The notes beneath the pieces were generated by a model. The model was given only the letters and a program-made list of their open reading frames with translations, made no database searches and was not told where the DNA came from. Of a stretch of DNA of 64,000 bases, positions 51,516-61,155 are shown one piece after another (position 1 is the stretch's first letter; every line of letters begins with the position of its first letter). The stretch comes from Campylobacter sp. (GTDB taxonomy: Bacteria; Campylobacterota; Campylobacteria; Campylobacterales; Campylobacteraceae): positions 310,001 through 374,000 of the forward strand of contig NZ_JAHZBQ010000001.1 of NCBI RefSeq assembly GCF_019423325.1, given 5' to 3'. A program made the translations under genes and the position numbers.

Positions 51516-53783
51516 ATGGCGAATAAAGGCAAGGTCATATGCCCTTATTGTGGCACAGGCTGTCAAATCGAGCTGACTGCGGAAGACAATTATATCAAAT
51601 CCGCAACCGGCGTAAGCGACAACCCCGTAAATCAAGGTTGTTTATGTTTGAAAGGTTATTACGGATGGAATTACGTAGGCTCTAGAGATAGGCTTACTAC
51701 TCCGCTAATTCGTAAAAAGAATGGCAAATTTAGTAAAGACGGCGATTTGGTCGAGGCTAGCTGGGACGAAGCGCTTGATCTGGTTGCCAAAAAGATGCTC
51801 GAAGTTAAAGAAAAATACGGCGCCGACGCGATAGCTGGAAACTATTCCGCACGCTGTACGCATGAGGATAACTACGTAGCGCAGAAGCTACTTAGAATTT
51901 TAGGTACGAATAATATCGATCACTGCGCGCGCATTTGACACGCTCCGACTGTGGCAGGTCTTGCCAAAACAATCGGTAACGGAGCAGCTACAAATAGCTT
52001 CACGGAGATCGGAACTCACAGCAACTGCATTATGATGATCGGCTCAAACCCGGAAAATGGCCACCCGATCGTAGCTATGCACGTTCAAAGAGCGTTAAAT
52101 AGAGGCGCTAAACTCATCGTCATCGACCCAGTTAAGACGGAATTTGCAAATCGCGCAGATATCCACCTTCAGCTCGAGCCGGAGCACAATATCCCAGTCA
52201 TCAATGCTCTAATCCATGCTATTATCGACGAGGATTTGGTAAATCATGAATTCGTTAATAAATACACCAAGGGTTTTGAATATGTAAAAGAGGCGGTTAA
52301 GGATTATTCGCCTGAAGCCGTAGCCAAATACACTAGGCTAAACGCTGAAGATATTAGAAAAGCAGCTAGAATTTACGCCACTACGCGACCTGCGGTTATC
52401 ACGCACGGAATGGGTGTAACTCACTTCAACCACGGCGTAGGCGCAGTCTGCGACATTTCAAATTTAATGCTCGTAACGGGCAATGTGGGCGAGCTCGGAA
52501 GCGGCGATCTACCGATCCGCGGACAAGAAAACGTTCAAGGCTGCTGCGATATGGGAATGCTTCCTAACGTATTTACCGGCTATAAAGCCGTAACCGACGA
52601 AAGTGCCCGTGATTGGTTTGAGCGCCAGTGGAATTTGCCGAAAGGTCATCTAAATGGCAAGATCGGCATTCATAAAACCGAAGTGCCTGACGCAATTCTT
52701 GATGGTAGGGTAAAATTCTTCTGGACGATGGGTGAAAACCCGGTTATGACCGATCCGAACGCAAACCACTTCTTGCGCGCGATTTCGCAGGTAGAGATGT
52801 ATGTGATCCAAGATATTTTCTTAACCGAGACGAGCCGCAAAGCAGATGTTGTGCTTCCTGGAGCTTGCAGCGGCGAGAAGGAGGGTACTTATGCTAACGC
52901 CGAGCGCCGCGTACAGCATAGCGAAATTGTAGTTGCCCCTCCGGGACAAGCTAGACAAGACTGGGCTATCATCTGCGAGCTTGCCAGACGTTTAGGTCTA
53001 GGAGATTATTTCACATTCCAATCTCCAGAGCAGATTTGGGAAGAGGTGCGCAGGGTAGCTCCACACAACTACGGCGGAATGAGCTATTACCGCATCAAAA
53101 AATACCACGGACTTCACTGGCCGTGCCCTGATGAGAATTCTATGGGCGGACCTGCATTGTACCTTGATAAAAAATTCTTTACCCCGGACGGTAAAGGAAA
53201 TTTTGTCCCGGTTCTATTTGTGGATGATAAGAGCAAGATCGAAAGCGCCAAAGAGGAATTCGCAAAGCGTATGAATATGCCGAAAGATTATCCTGTAATG
53301 GCGGGCTCCGTGGACGAGAAGACCGACGAGGAATTTCCGATCCAGCTTCTAACTACGCGTAAGGTTTACGAGTACGCAGGAGGCGCGATGACTAGGCGCT
53401 CTAAGACCGTCGAGCAGGGCGGCGACGCGATAGGACCGATTGCGGAAATGAATCCGAAACTCGCCGAGCGATACGGAATTTCACAGGGCGATTTCATCGT
53501 CGCGTGGAGCCGCTACGGCTATATCGCGATCAAGGCGGACATCACCGAGTGTATAATGGATGGTATCATTCAGATGTCTTATCACTACTGGGAGAGCTGC
53601 TGCAACGAGCTAACTAGCGGCGGCTGGGATCTCATCGCCAAAACGCCTACGTTTAAGGCAGCGATTCAGATTAAAAAGATTGACGAAGAGGAATTTTTGC
53701 GTATCCGCGAGCTTAAGCGCATTAAATTTCAAACCAATAAAGTCGTTTACGACGACTTCCACCACCATCCGATTAAATTCTAA
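51516..53783 (+). CDS. fdhF: Formate dehydrogenase H, selenocysteine-containing (TGA at 51936-51938 read as Sec)
   Basis: Oxidises formate to CO2 at a molybdopterin (bis-MGD) site and feeds electrons through HyfA to the hydrogenase. 755 residues including selenocysteine at residue 141, against Sec140 of 715 in E. coli FdhF. Residues 9-17 start the Fe4S4 site (CPYCGTGC...), completed at GCLCLKG near residues 44-50. The in-frame TGA lies in DHCARI-U-HAPTVAGLAKT, exactly aligned to the E. coli VUHGPSVAGL. The frame continues without interruption to TAA at 53781-53783. An automatic caller would split it into two genes (a short one ending at 51938 and a second near 51951). The ATG at 51516 follows AAAGGAG. 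Requires selABCD elsewhere in the genome. Confidence 0.97.
51936..51975 (+). promoter_or_regulatory. SECIS element for selenocysteine insertion
   Basis: Immediately after the TGA, arms TGGCA (51952-51956) and TGCCA (51962-51966) form a perfect 5-bp hairpin with the 5-nt loop GGTCT. The E. coli fdhF SECIS has the same apical G-G-U-C-U recognised by SelB, at the same distance from UGA. The first bases after UGA (CACG) are also the same. Confidence 0.92.
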
Positions 53784-54740
53784 GAATTTAATCTTATCCG
53801 TAGATTCGGGGGCTATGCTTCCGAACCTACTTTTTAACAATCAATTCAAATAATATGAAATTTTTAGCGATCTAGCCGTCTTGTGATATTTTAAAGATCA
53901 AAAATTTCAAGAATTCAATAAATTTCGCGGTATTAATACGCTTTTTTGCGTAGTTGCACTATCGATAAGAGGGCATAGAAATTTATCTACTATTTCATTT
54001 AATAGATGCGGCGGCAGAGACTGGGCATTCGCGATTTATCAAATCCTAATAAATTAGCCTTAATCAGAGCGGCGCAATGGAGTAAATTTTAAAGATAAGC
54101 ATGATAATAAGGCTATTTTATCGCGACAAATCTTGCCAAATTACATTATTGATTAAATTTTAACGCGCGCAGGCTGATTTTATGCGAATTAGCCTATATT
54201 GTTGCCAAGAAATGCCATAATTTTAATAACACAAATGCAATTTTTGTGATTTTAATAGATGAATGCAAAAGACCCATAGGCTTTTTAAAGCGCTAGACAC
54301 GGCTTTTAATCTTAATGGTCGCAAATGTCGGTTTATAGCATAGTTGGAGTAGTTTCGCGCTCCGTCCGAAATCCATAAATTTTGATTTTAAAATTTTAGA
54401 TTTAAAATTCCGAATTCCGTCGTGCTTGGAATTTAGAATTTTTAGAATTTTATTTTATCGCGCGTTTTTTGGCATTCTATTTTCACGCGGGAGCCCTTTG
54501 CTGCGCCATATCACGCCGCTTGCGATGTTAAAGCTATTGCGCAAAAGCTTCTGCCTTGCTTGTGGATGAGATTTATGAAACTAGGCTCTGATATTGAAGC
54601 TATTGCGCCAAAGCTGCTGCGGCAGAATTCCATCTACTTTATTAAAAGTAGTTAGAATTTCCGCCGCTTATCGCGCCTGAACTACTTGTTGTGCCAGATC
54701 TGTTCGTCACACCTTATTTTTATCGCTCGCAGCACCCGCT
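53784..54740. repeat. Gene-free region downstream of fdhF with an imperfect duplication
   Basis: 957 bp, no supported gene. After the terminator it is AT-rich. A 32-bp unit (GATGTTAAAGCTATTGCGC... ending CTTCTGCC) at 54524-54555 recurs at about 54590-54621 with a few changes. Parts from 54370 to 54460 are RAATTY-rich. Confidence 0.5.
53801..53835 (+). terminator. Probable Rho-independent terminator of fdhF
   Basis: TAG-A-TTCGG (53801...) pairs with CCGAA-C-CTA (53821...) as a 9-bp stem with one mismatch, then CTTTTT. It starts about 18 bp after the fdhF stop. Confidence 0.65.
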
Positions 54741-55934
54741 TTACTTTGTTGCGCCTAAATTTTTGCCGTCCGTCGTGTTAGAATCGCTCGCAGCGCCGTG
54801 ATTTTCGCTGCTTGCAGAATCTGGGCTTGTCGTACCGCTAGGACTTGCGGAGATCGGATTTGCTATGCTTTCGCCCGCGATGCCGCTTACGTTATTTATG
54901 TAGGCTACGGTGCTTATTTTATTCCATTCTCTGCCGATTTTCAAAAATGCGCGCTGGCTGTCTAGGATCTCTTTAAACATCGGATCTTTCGCCGCCTCCT
55001 CGTCTAAGATTTCATTCGTTGCTTTTTTAAGTGCAGCTATCACGTCCGCAGGAAAGTCGCGCACCTGCACATCCGGAAACTGCGCTTTTAGCTCCGCCCA
55101 AATGCGAGCGTTTTCATAAAAGCCCTTATTTTGGAAGTTCTCGCCGGCAAGTCTTGCTGCAGCCTCTAAGATCGCTTGAAGATCCGCAGGCAGCTTCTCT
55201 AGCGCCTTTTGATTTACCAGCAGTTGGCAGTCTCCCATAGGCTCTTGCCAGCCTGTGTAGTAGTATTTAGCCACTTTGTGAAATCCAAGTGGCATATCAT
55301 AGACAGGGCTTACCCACTCGACCGCGTCGATCGTACCCATCTCTAACGCCATAAATAGCTCGCCCGTAGGCACCGTGTTTATAGTAGCGCCCAGCTTGCT
55401 CATCACCTCTCCGCCTAGCCCCGGTATGCGGAATTTAAGCCCTTGCAAATCTGCGACCGAGTTGATCTCTTTTTTAAACCAGCCGCCCATTTGCATGCCG
55501 GTAGATCCCATCAAAAAGGTCTTCATGCCGTATTGCGCGAATATCTTATCATTAAGCTCTCGCCCACCACCATAGTAATACCACGCGTGCTGCTCATCAG
55601 TAGTCATACCGAAAGGCACTGCCGTCCAGAGCATAGTTTTGGCGTCTTTGCCTTTATAATAATAAAGCGAAGTATATCCTAGATCGTATTGACCACTTTT
55701 TACGAAGTCGAATACGCCAAAGCTTGCCTTGTGCTTGCTCGGCGTATCGATGCGGATCTGAAGCCTGCCGCCACTAAGGCTTTCGGCATAGTTTTTAAAA
55801 TCTTCAGCGGCAGCGCCTAAAACGGGCGTAGTCGCCTCCCATGTACTAGCAAGTCTTAGGCGATAAACCTTATCGTCGCCGAAAAGCTGCGAGCCCAAAA
55901 GCATGAGACATGCAAACAAAAAAATCTTTTTCAT
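54741..55934 (-). CDS. TRAP-transporter solute-binding protein (DctP family)
   Basis: 397 residues from the ATG at 55934 (AAAGGA before it; a longer frame adds 10 residues). Signal peptide residues 1-19 (LLGSQLFG-D). The DctP fold is recognisable: RLRLASTWEATTPVLGAAAEDF, RIPGLGGEVMSKLGATINTVPTGELFMALEMGTIDAVEWVSP in pieces, similar to 2-oxoacid-binding TakP. The last 50 residues are a low-complexity Ser/Asn/Gly/Thr tail absent from the family. No dctQ or dctM membrane genes are near, so it is an orphan binding protein or its partners are elsewhere. Confidence 0.85.
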   Translation of the reverse strand: MKKIFLFACLMLLGSQLFGDDKVYRLRLASTWEATTPVLGAAAEDFKNYAESLSGGRLQIRIDTPSKHKASFGVFDFVKSGQYDLGYTSLYYYKGKDAKTMLWTAVPFGMTTDEQHAWYYYGGGRELNDKIFAQYGMKTFLMGSTGMQMGGWFKKEINSVADLQGLKFRIPGLGGEVMSKLGATINTVPTGELFMALEMGTIDAVEWVSPVYDMPLGFHKVAKYYYTGWQEPMGDCQLLVNQKALEKLPADLQAILEAAARLAGENFQNKGFYENARIWAELKAQFPDVQVRDFPADVIAALKKATNEILDEEAAKDPMFKEILDSQRAFLKIGREWNKISTVAYINNVSGIAGESIANPISASPSGTTSPDSASSENHGAASDSNTTDGKNLGATK

Positions 55935-57004
55935 TTCTATCCTTTCATAAAGTTTTAAATTCATAAAATTTCAAAATTTAGCGCATCGCCGGCTTAAAAT
56001 TTAATTGCGTCCTGCGTTACTGCTACGAAATTCTGCTTCACGGTGTCTATTTTATCGACACGTTGCCTTCTATTCTATTTTACGACGCTTCATCTTATCG
56101 GCACTTTGCTTTATAGGCGTCTTATTTCGCGACATTTTACTTCTTAGCGCCCTGCCCAAGCTTTTTTATTTTACAATGCCTGGCTTTGCGACGATAGAGC
56201 GCTGCGTTCGTTTTAATTTTGCCGCGTTCGGGCGTACTTACCTACACCTGCGCCATATCTAGCGATAATATTTTATCAAGCGCGCTTATTTAAAAACCTC
56301 TGGCAGCAGACCTATTTTGCTTAGAAACAACAAAAGTATCTTAAAATGCTATCTTTGCGCTTTTGCAGATAAAATTCTCTTTTTCTTTCAAAGCGAGCTT
56401 TGTCATTTCAGCAAGCTTAGACGCTACGCCATTTCTTTGATCTTAGACGGCAGAATCGTGCTTTTAAATTTAAAATTCCGCAATCTGGGTAATCTTTGCA
56501 TCACAGGCAAGCAAAAGTTTAGCCTTTATATTTGAATTTTGCGCCTTAGTTGAGCGCAAAATTCCGCGCGGAGTTTCGATGTAAATTCCGCGAGAAGCCT
56601 AGATTAGAATTTTACGCAGAGCCATCCCGTGTTGTCTAAAATTTTTTGCAAAATTCCGTGCCGCAAAATGCACTTAAAATTTTAAATTTGCTATTGCGCG
56701 GAATTTCTTAGCGTAAATTTCAGACCTTGAAATTTTGCTCTTGTTTGACAGCATAAAATTTTAAAACAAAATTCTGTAGCCGCCATGCCTTAAAATTTTA
56801 TTTGCAAAGCCTACTTGTTAAATTTTAAAATTTTAAATCTAAACCCGCAAAATTCCGTATTTTGCGTTTTGAAATTCTATTTCGCAAAATTTTATCTCGC
56901 GGATTTATCGCTCCATAAATTTCTGCGCTAAATGAAATTTTACTCCACATAGTTTGCGCTTCGTAAAATTCTAGCTCGCAAAATTTCGCTTAAAATTTCG
57001 CGAG
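55935..57004. repeat. 1.07-kb gene-free region of degenerate repeats and RAATTY
   Basis: No supported gene. From 56060 to 56150, imperfect units of the type TTTTATCG(A/G)CAC(G/T)TTGC recur about every 45 bp. From 56560 to 57000 RAATTY hexamers are very dense (repeated GCAAAATTCCG and TAAAATTTTA). Confidence 0.5.
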
Positions 57005-57247
57005 CTAGCCCTTATTTTCAAATAACTCCGCGTGTTTGCCGCGCAAAAACTCTACCACGGCGATCACTTCGTCCGCGCCGCTAGCGTCCAAGTTTTCAAG
57101 CACCGTATCGATATTCTCGATGTAGAGCTGCGCCGCATCGGCGAGCCGCTCGCGCTTCACGCCCGCATAAAGCAGCATCGCGTCAAGCAGGATGTTGATC
57201 TCGTAGATGAGGTCTTGCTCGGCGATTTTTTCATCATTAGTTTTCAT
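57005..57247 (-). CDS. Small hypothetical protein in the Rrf2/DHH operon
   Basis: 80 residues, all-helical and acidic, no family recognised. ATG at 57247 preceded by AAGGAAG; overlaps the DHH gene by 11 bp, so it is translationally coupled. Possibly an accessory partner of the DHH phosphoesterase. It is the last gene of the operon. Confidence 0.65.
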   Translation of the reverse strand: MKTNDEKIAEQDLIYEINILLDAMLLYAGVKRERLADAAQLYIENIDTVLENLDASGADEVIAVVEFLRGKHAELFENKG

Positions 57248-58289
57248 CTTCTTCCTTTGAAATTTGGGTTTTTTTCTCGATCAGATCCACGATTTGCGCC
57301 TTGACGGCTTCGTACGAGCTAGCGTCCTTAAAGCCCGCAAACATCCCGCCGCTCGCATTTACGTGCCCGCCGCCGCCGAGGAGCAGCTTTGCCATTTCGC
57401 TCACGTCGATCTTGCCGTCTGCGCGGAAGCTGAGCGTTTTTTTGCTCGTTACGTCGATGAAAAAATCGACATCAGGGTTTTGCGTCAAAAAGTCGTTGCC
57501 GATGACGCTTACGTTGCCGATATTGTAGGTCAAAATGCCCTTTTTATCGAGGTAGCTGATCTCGAAGCGCTGCTTTTGCGCGCTTAGGCGGGCGACTACG
57601 AAATGCGAGACGAGATTGCTTAGCGTATCGTCGCGCTCGCCTTTAAAAAATTCCTTCTTTATGCCGTGCAGCGCGCTATCTAGCGCGATGTGTGCGTCCG
57701 CCTCGTCTTGAAATTTAAAAATTTTTTCTAACAGGAAAAAGATATAATCCCTGCTCTCCCGCTCAAACATAATTTTATTGATCTCTTTCGCGCCCGAGAC
57801 CATGCCGAGGCAGACCTTGCCGAGCTCAAACTCGCTCTGCTCCTTCAGCCAGATGTCCACGGCGTTTACGACGCGCACGAGCTTATCCAGTCGCGCCGTG
57901 CCGCCGAACATCGCGCTGAAAAAATCATACGTTATCTTCGTGGCGCAGCGCGACGAGTCCAGACAATACCACGGGAATTTTTTCGCGCACTCAAGTCCGC
58001 TTTGATGATGATCCAAAAGGATCACGCGGGCATTGCGACGGGCTATCTCGCTGCTAAATTTCTCGCACTGCGCGGGCAGTAAATTTAGATCGGTGATTAA
58101 AACCAGGCTTTTCTCGTCTGCGTCTACGGCGAGCCGCTCGTCGATACGGGCGAGGATGAGATCAAATTTTTCGTTTATCTCCTTGCCGTAGTTAGCGTTA
58201 AAAAATTCCACGTCCGTCAAATAGTGCGCCGCGACGAATTGCGCGCCGTAGCCGTCCAGATCGGTGTGGCTTAGGTGATATATTTTCAT
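57237..58289 (-). CDS. DHH-family phosphoesterase
   Basis: 350 residues. DHH domain at the N-terminus with HTDLDGYGAQ (metal-binding D-x-D) and LLDHHQSG. DHHA1 domain at the C-terminus with GGGGHVNASG. Related to the NrnA/RecJ superfamily that cleaves oligonucleotides or cyclic dinucleotides; the variation of the first motif (HTDLDGYG) places it with the diverse campylobacterial branch of unknown substrate. ATGA overlap with the upstream Rrf2 gene. Confidence 0.88.
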   Translation of the reverse strand: MKIYHLSHTDLDGYGAQFVAAHYLTDVEFFNANYGKEINEKFDLILARIDERLAVDADEKSLVLITDLNLLPAQCEKFSSEIARRNARVILLDHHQSGLECAKKFPWYCLDSSRCATKITYDFFSAMFGGTARLDKLVRVVNAVDIWLKEQSEFELGKVCLGMVSGAKEINKIMFERESRDYIFFLLEKIFKFQDEADAHIALDSALHGIKKEFFKGERDDTLSNLVSHFVVARLSAQKQRFEISYLDKKGILTYNIGNVSVIGNDFLTQNPDVDFFIDVTSKKTLSFRADGKIDVSEMAKLLLGGGGHVNASGGMFAGFKDASSYEAVKAQIVDLIEKKTQISKEEDEN

Positions 58290-58699
58290 TTGCGTTCTTT
58301 GCCGATGATGTCTGCTAGCGTGATCGTATCCATATAATCATCGACCTTCTCCTGAAGCTCGCCGAACATTAGATTGACGCGGCACAGCGTGCGACCGTTC
58401 GGGCAGGCGTCGATCCCCTCGGCGGTGCAGTCAAATACCGTCGCCTTGCGTCTTTCGGCGCTTTTGATGATCTCGCTTAGCGTGATTTCATCCGCATTGC
58501 GCGCGAGCACAAAGCCGCCCTTGGCGCCTTTGAAGGAATTTAAAAGTCTCGCGCGAGCTAAATTTTGTAAAATTTTAGCCAAAAAGCTGCGTGAAATTCC
58601 AAGCTCGCTAGAGATCGAATCGACATCCATCGATTCCTCCTTACCCGCGATGCAGATCATTGAAAGCAGGGCGTATTCGCTTGCTTTTGTAAAAAGCAT
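58286..58699 (-). CDS. Rrf2-family transcriptional regulator
   Basis: 137 residues. N-terminal winged helix typical of Rrf2 (LFTKASEYALLSMICIA... SISSELGISRSFLAKILQNLARARLLNSFKGAKGGFVLAR, in pieces). Three cysteines follow (DCTAEGIDACPNGRTLC), with spacing C-x7-C-x6-C instead of the C-x5-C-x5-C of IscR/NsrR. They may bind an Fe-S cluster. Divergent from rpsO, sharing a 104-bp promoter region. Same gene pair order as in C. jejuni. Confidence 0.92.
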   Translation of the reverse strand: MLFTKASEYALLSMICIAGKEESMDVDSISSELGISRSFLAKILQNLARARLLNSFKGAKGGFVLARNADEITLSEIIKSAERRKATVFDCTAEGIDACPNGRTLCRVNLMFGELQEKVDDYMDTITLADIIGKERK

Positions 58700-58766
58700 T
58701 TATTCTCTCCTTTGGTCTGAAAGCGTGCATTTTACACAAAGAAAGCAAAAATTTAGGTTAATTAAG

Positions 58767-58772
58767 TATAAT
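58767..58772 (+). promoter_or_regulatory. -10 box for rpsO
   Basis: TATAAT in TTAAGTATAATCGC, 32 bp before the ATG at 58804. On the opposite strand a weaker TAAAAT (58734-58729) may serve the Rrf2 gene. Confidence 0.6.
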
Positions 58773-58803
58773 CGCTTCCTATTTTACCGATCAGGAGGTC
58801 ATT

Positions 58804-59076
58804 ATGGCTTTAGACACGGCTCAAAAAGCACAGATAGTTGCGAAATTCGCTAGAAGAGAGAAAGATACGGGTTCTGCGGAGGTGCAAATCGCGCTTCTTA
58901 CCGAGAGGATCACGCTTCTTACCACTCATTTGCAAGCAAATCCGAAAGATTTTTCATCTCGCTTAGGACTGCTAAAGCTAGTAGGTCAGCGCAAAAGAAT
59001 GATGAAATATCTTAAAAACAAAGACTACGCAGTTTACTCCAAGCTCGTTAGCGAGTTAAATTTAAGAGATAAATAA
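58804..59076 (+). CDS. rpsO: 30S ribosomal protein S15
   Basis: 90 residues, normal length. The sequence has the conserved S15 pattern: FARREKDTGSAEVQIALLTERITLLTTHLQANPKDFSSRLGLLKLVGQRKRMMKYLKNKD in pieces. It binds the central domain of 16S rRNA and initiates platform assembly. AGGAGG Shine-Dalgarno. A hairpin-plus-T-run terminator follows. Confidence 0.98.
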   Translation: MALDTAQKAQIVAKFARREKDTGSAEVQIALLTERITLLTTHLQANPKDFSSRLGLLKLVGQRKRMMKYLKNKDYAVYSKLVSELNLRDK

Positions 59077-59516
59077 GCTCCTTTACTCGCGGCGGCGTTT
59101 ATTTTCGTCGCCGTGACTTATACGCGGCGTCCGTCAAACGGCGGGCGCTTTTTTTATACCCTAAATTTAGACAGCCACACTTTTTCAATTTTTGAATTTT
59201 TTGAGAATTTTGTAAAATTTATGAATTCTGCTTGGACTATGAAATTTTAAAATTCCGTAGAAATTTTAAAATTTCGTCGAATCCCAGCGGTTTGCGTCTG
59301 CTACGGAATTTTGAAATTACGAGCGGCAATAAATTTTATCTGCGCCGTCTTGCGTGCAGCCAGAATTATACATTCGCGTTATTTGTATCAAAATTTAATT
59401 GTTAAATTCCAAAAATTTGGATGAAGCTTTACTATGCCGCCAAAAATAGGGCGGCTCGTAGAATTCCGTTTTTTGGAATTTTTTAAAAATAATTTTGCTT
59501 CTTGCAATTTGAACTT
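59077..59516. repeat. Convergent gene-free spacer with RAATTY
   Basis: 440 bp. Apart from the rpsO terminator, no gene. RAATTY phrases (GAAATTTTAAAATTCCG) between 59200 and 59330 form two near-identical blocks. Confidence 0.5.
59122..59157 (+). terminator. Probable Rho-independent terminator of rpsO
   Basis: A GC-rich imperfect stem (GCG...CCGT / ACGG...CGC, with an internal loop of four bases) is followed by seven T residues. A second short hairpin (CGGCG / CGCCG) lies just upstream at about 59090-59115. Confidence 0.65.
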
Positions 59517-60221
59517 TTATTTAAACGCCGCAAAGCTCATAAAATTCGCCCATTTAAAGATACTCTCGACGCGCTTAAAGCCCGCGCCCAGCGCCAAAGC
59601 GCGGTTTTCTGCTTCGGTGTAGGGCACGAGCACGTTTTCGAGCGCCTCGCGTTTTTGCGCGATCTCGTAGCGCGAGTAGCCCTGCGCGCGCTTGTAATCC
59701 TCGTAAATTTCGATCATCCGGCGCGCGAGCGCAGGCTCTTCGTAGATGATCTTTTCGCTAAAGATCAAAACCCCGCCTTCGCGCAATTCGTCGTAAATTT
59801 TACTCACGAGCGCGGTTCTACGAGGCGGTCTGATAAATTGTAGCGTGTAGTTTAAAATCACGGCGTCGCAGTCTGCGAGGCTCGCATCCAGCACGTCCGA
59901 TACGCTAAGCTCGAGCTCGGCGCCAAACGCCGCCGCCTTGGCGCGGGCGTTTTGTATCATCGCCTCCGAGCTGTCGATGCCGCACAGCCGCAGATCTGGG
60001 CGCAGCGCAAACAGCGCCAGCAGCGCGGTCGCAGTCGAGCAGCCAAGATCGATCACGCGTGCATTTTGCGGCAGTATCCGCGCCAAAAGCTCGCTGCTAA
60101 GCCGTGTGCTGGCCTCGTAAAACGGCACGCTGCGCCCGATCATATCATCAAAAACCGACGCGACGCTGGCGTCAAACTCAAACTGCTTTTTGATAGGCTC
60201 TTTAAAAATTTCGTCTTTCAT
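59517..60221 (-). CDS. cmoA: Carboxy-S-adenosyl-L-methionine synthase CmoA
   Basis: Makes carboxy-SAM from SAM and prephenate, used by CmoB to form cmo5U34 in tRNA. 234 residues, normal for the family. Visible: VASVFDDMIGRSVPFYE, IDLGCSTATALLAL (SAM site), GIDSSEAMIQNAR, and NYTLQFI. AAGGAAA before the ATG at 60221. No cmoB in the window. Gene order tlyA / ribF / cmoA follows the C. jejuni locus. Confidence 0.93.
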   Translation of the reverse strand: MKDEIFKEPIKKQFEFDASVASVFDDMIGRSVPFYEASTRLSSELLARILPQNARVIDLGCSTATALLALFALRPDLRLCGIDSSEAMIQNARAKAAAFGAELELSVSDVLDASLADCDAVILNYTLQFIRPPRRTALVSKIYDELREGGVLIFSEKIIYEEPALARRMIEIYEDYKRAQGYSRYEIAQKREALENVLVPYTEAENRALALGAGFKRVESIFKWANFMSFAAFK

Positions 60222-61155
60222 CCGTTTCCTTTTAGTTTCGCTATTTACGCGGTACTCGATTTATACTTCCTACGCATGCTAAACGCAGAATTCTCACGCC
60301 GTGCTTTCTGCACTTAAGCGACACTCGATTTGCGACCGCTACGCATGGAATTTTTGCGCTTAGTTTGCTCTGCGCGAAGCATACCTAAATTTTAAACGCA
60401 GCATGAGCGCTTTTGATGCGAGCGAGCTGTATCCCAGTTTGCGCCCAACTTCTAGCCCAAATACGCTCGATGCATGATTAAATTTCACGCCTTGCTTGAC
60501 AGACCCTAAAATTCCGCGCCGTGCGAATACGTTCTTAAAATTTTGCGCCGCATTTAGCGGGCTTGGAATTTCTCAGCATTAAATTTTACGCCGCCAAATC
60601 TCGCACTGCCAAAACAGCTCCTTTAAATTCTTTAATTATGAACTTAAACTAAAAGCATAGCCAAAGCTATATTGGTAGAATTTCGCGCCCATTTTGCGAT
60701 TTTACGCGCCGTAAAATGGAGCCCGCTTGACAAAATCCCGCGTTTAGCTAGGCGTATAATTTAGCCGCTTGGCTCTTGCTCGTAAGCTCAGCCCTGCTAA
60801 ATTTTAAAGCTTCGCAGCACAACTAAGATTTTTTATCGTTCTCAATTCTCGGCACAGCTTGCACTTGCCTCGTCTTACATAAACCCAAGCCCAAGGTGCG
60901 TTAAAGTCCTGCAGGCGGTACGCCGTTAAAATATAACGACTTTTTAGCAGCTTGCGCGCCGCTTTTGTGTACACTTCCCATATGGCATCGCAGACGCAGA
61001 CGGTGCACCAAGCATCCTCGGAGGCAGGCACACGACTTTTATACGGGATGCCGCAGACGGCTCATTTAATGCGCCATAGATGCGAAGCGCAGACGGATGC
61101 ATTAAATTAAAGCGCACAGCCCGAAAATTTCATCTTTAAGCTTATAAGCCGTAGA
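60222..61155. repeat. Gene-free region with degenerate repeats
   Basis: 934 bp. A unit TACTCGATTT...(C)TACGCATG at 60253-60278 recurs at about 60322-60347. Near 61000-61110, units beginning (C/T)(C/G)GCAGACGG recur. The frame 60804-61031 (minus) contains two CxxC pairs but has no start signal. I see no gene. Confidence 0.45.

Noticed and set aside
51456..51938. A separate 160-residue gene ending at TGA 51938
   Set aside because: The TGA is a selenocysteine codon inside fdhF, shown by alignment to the E. coli enzyme and by the SECIS hairpin. The upstream extension from 51456 lacks a ribosome site, and the ATG at 51516 has AAAGGAG.
60804..61031. Small minus-strand frame with two CxxC pairs
   Set aside because: Starts with GTG without a Shine-Dalgarno, lies in a region of degenerate GCAGACGG repeats, and no family resemblance is seen.
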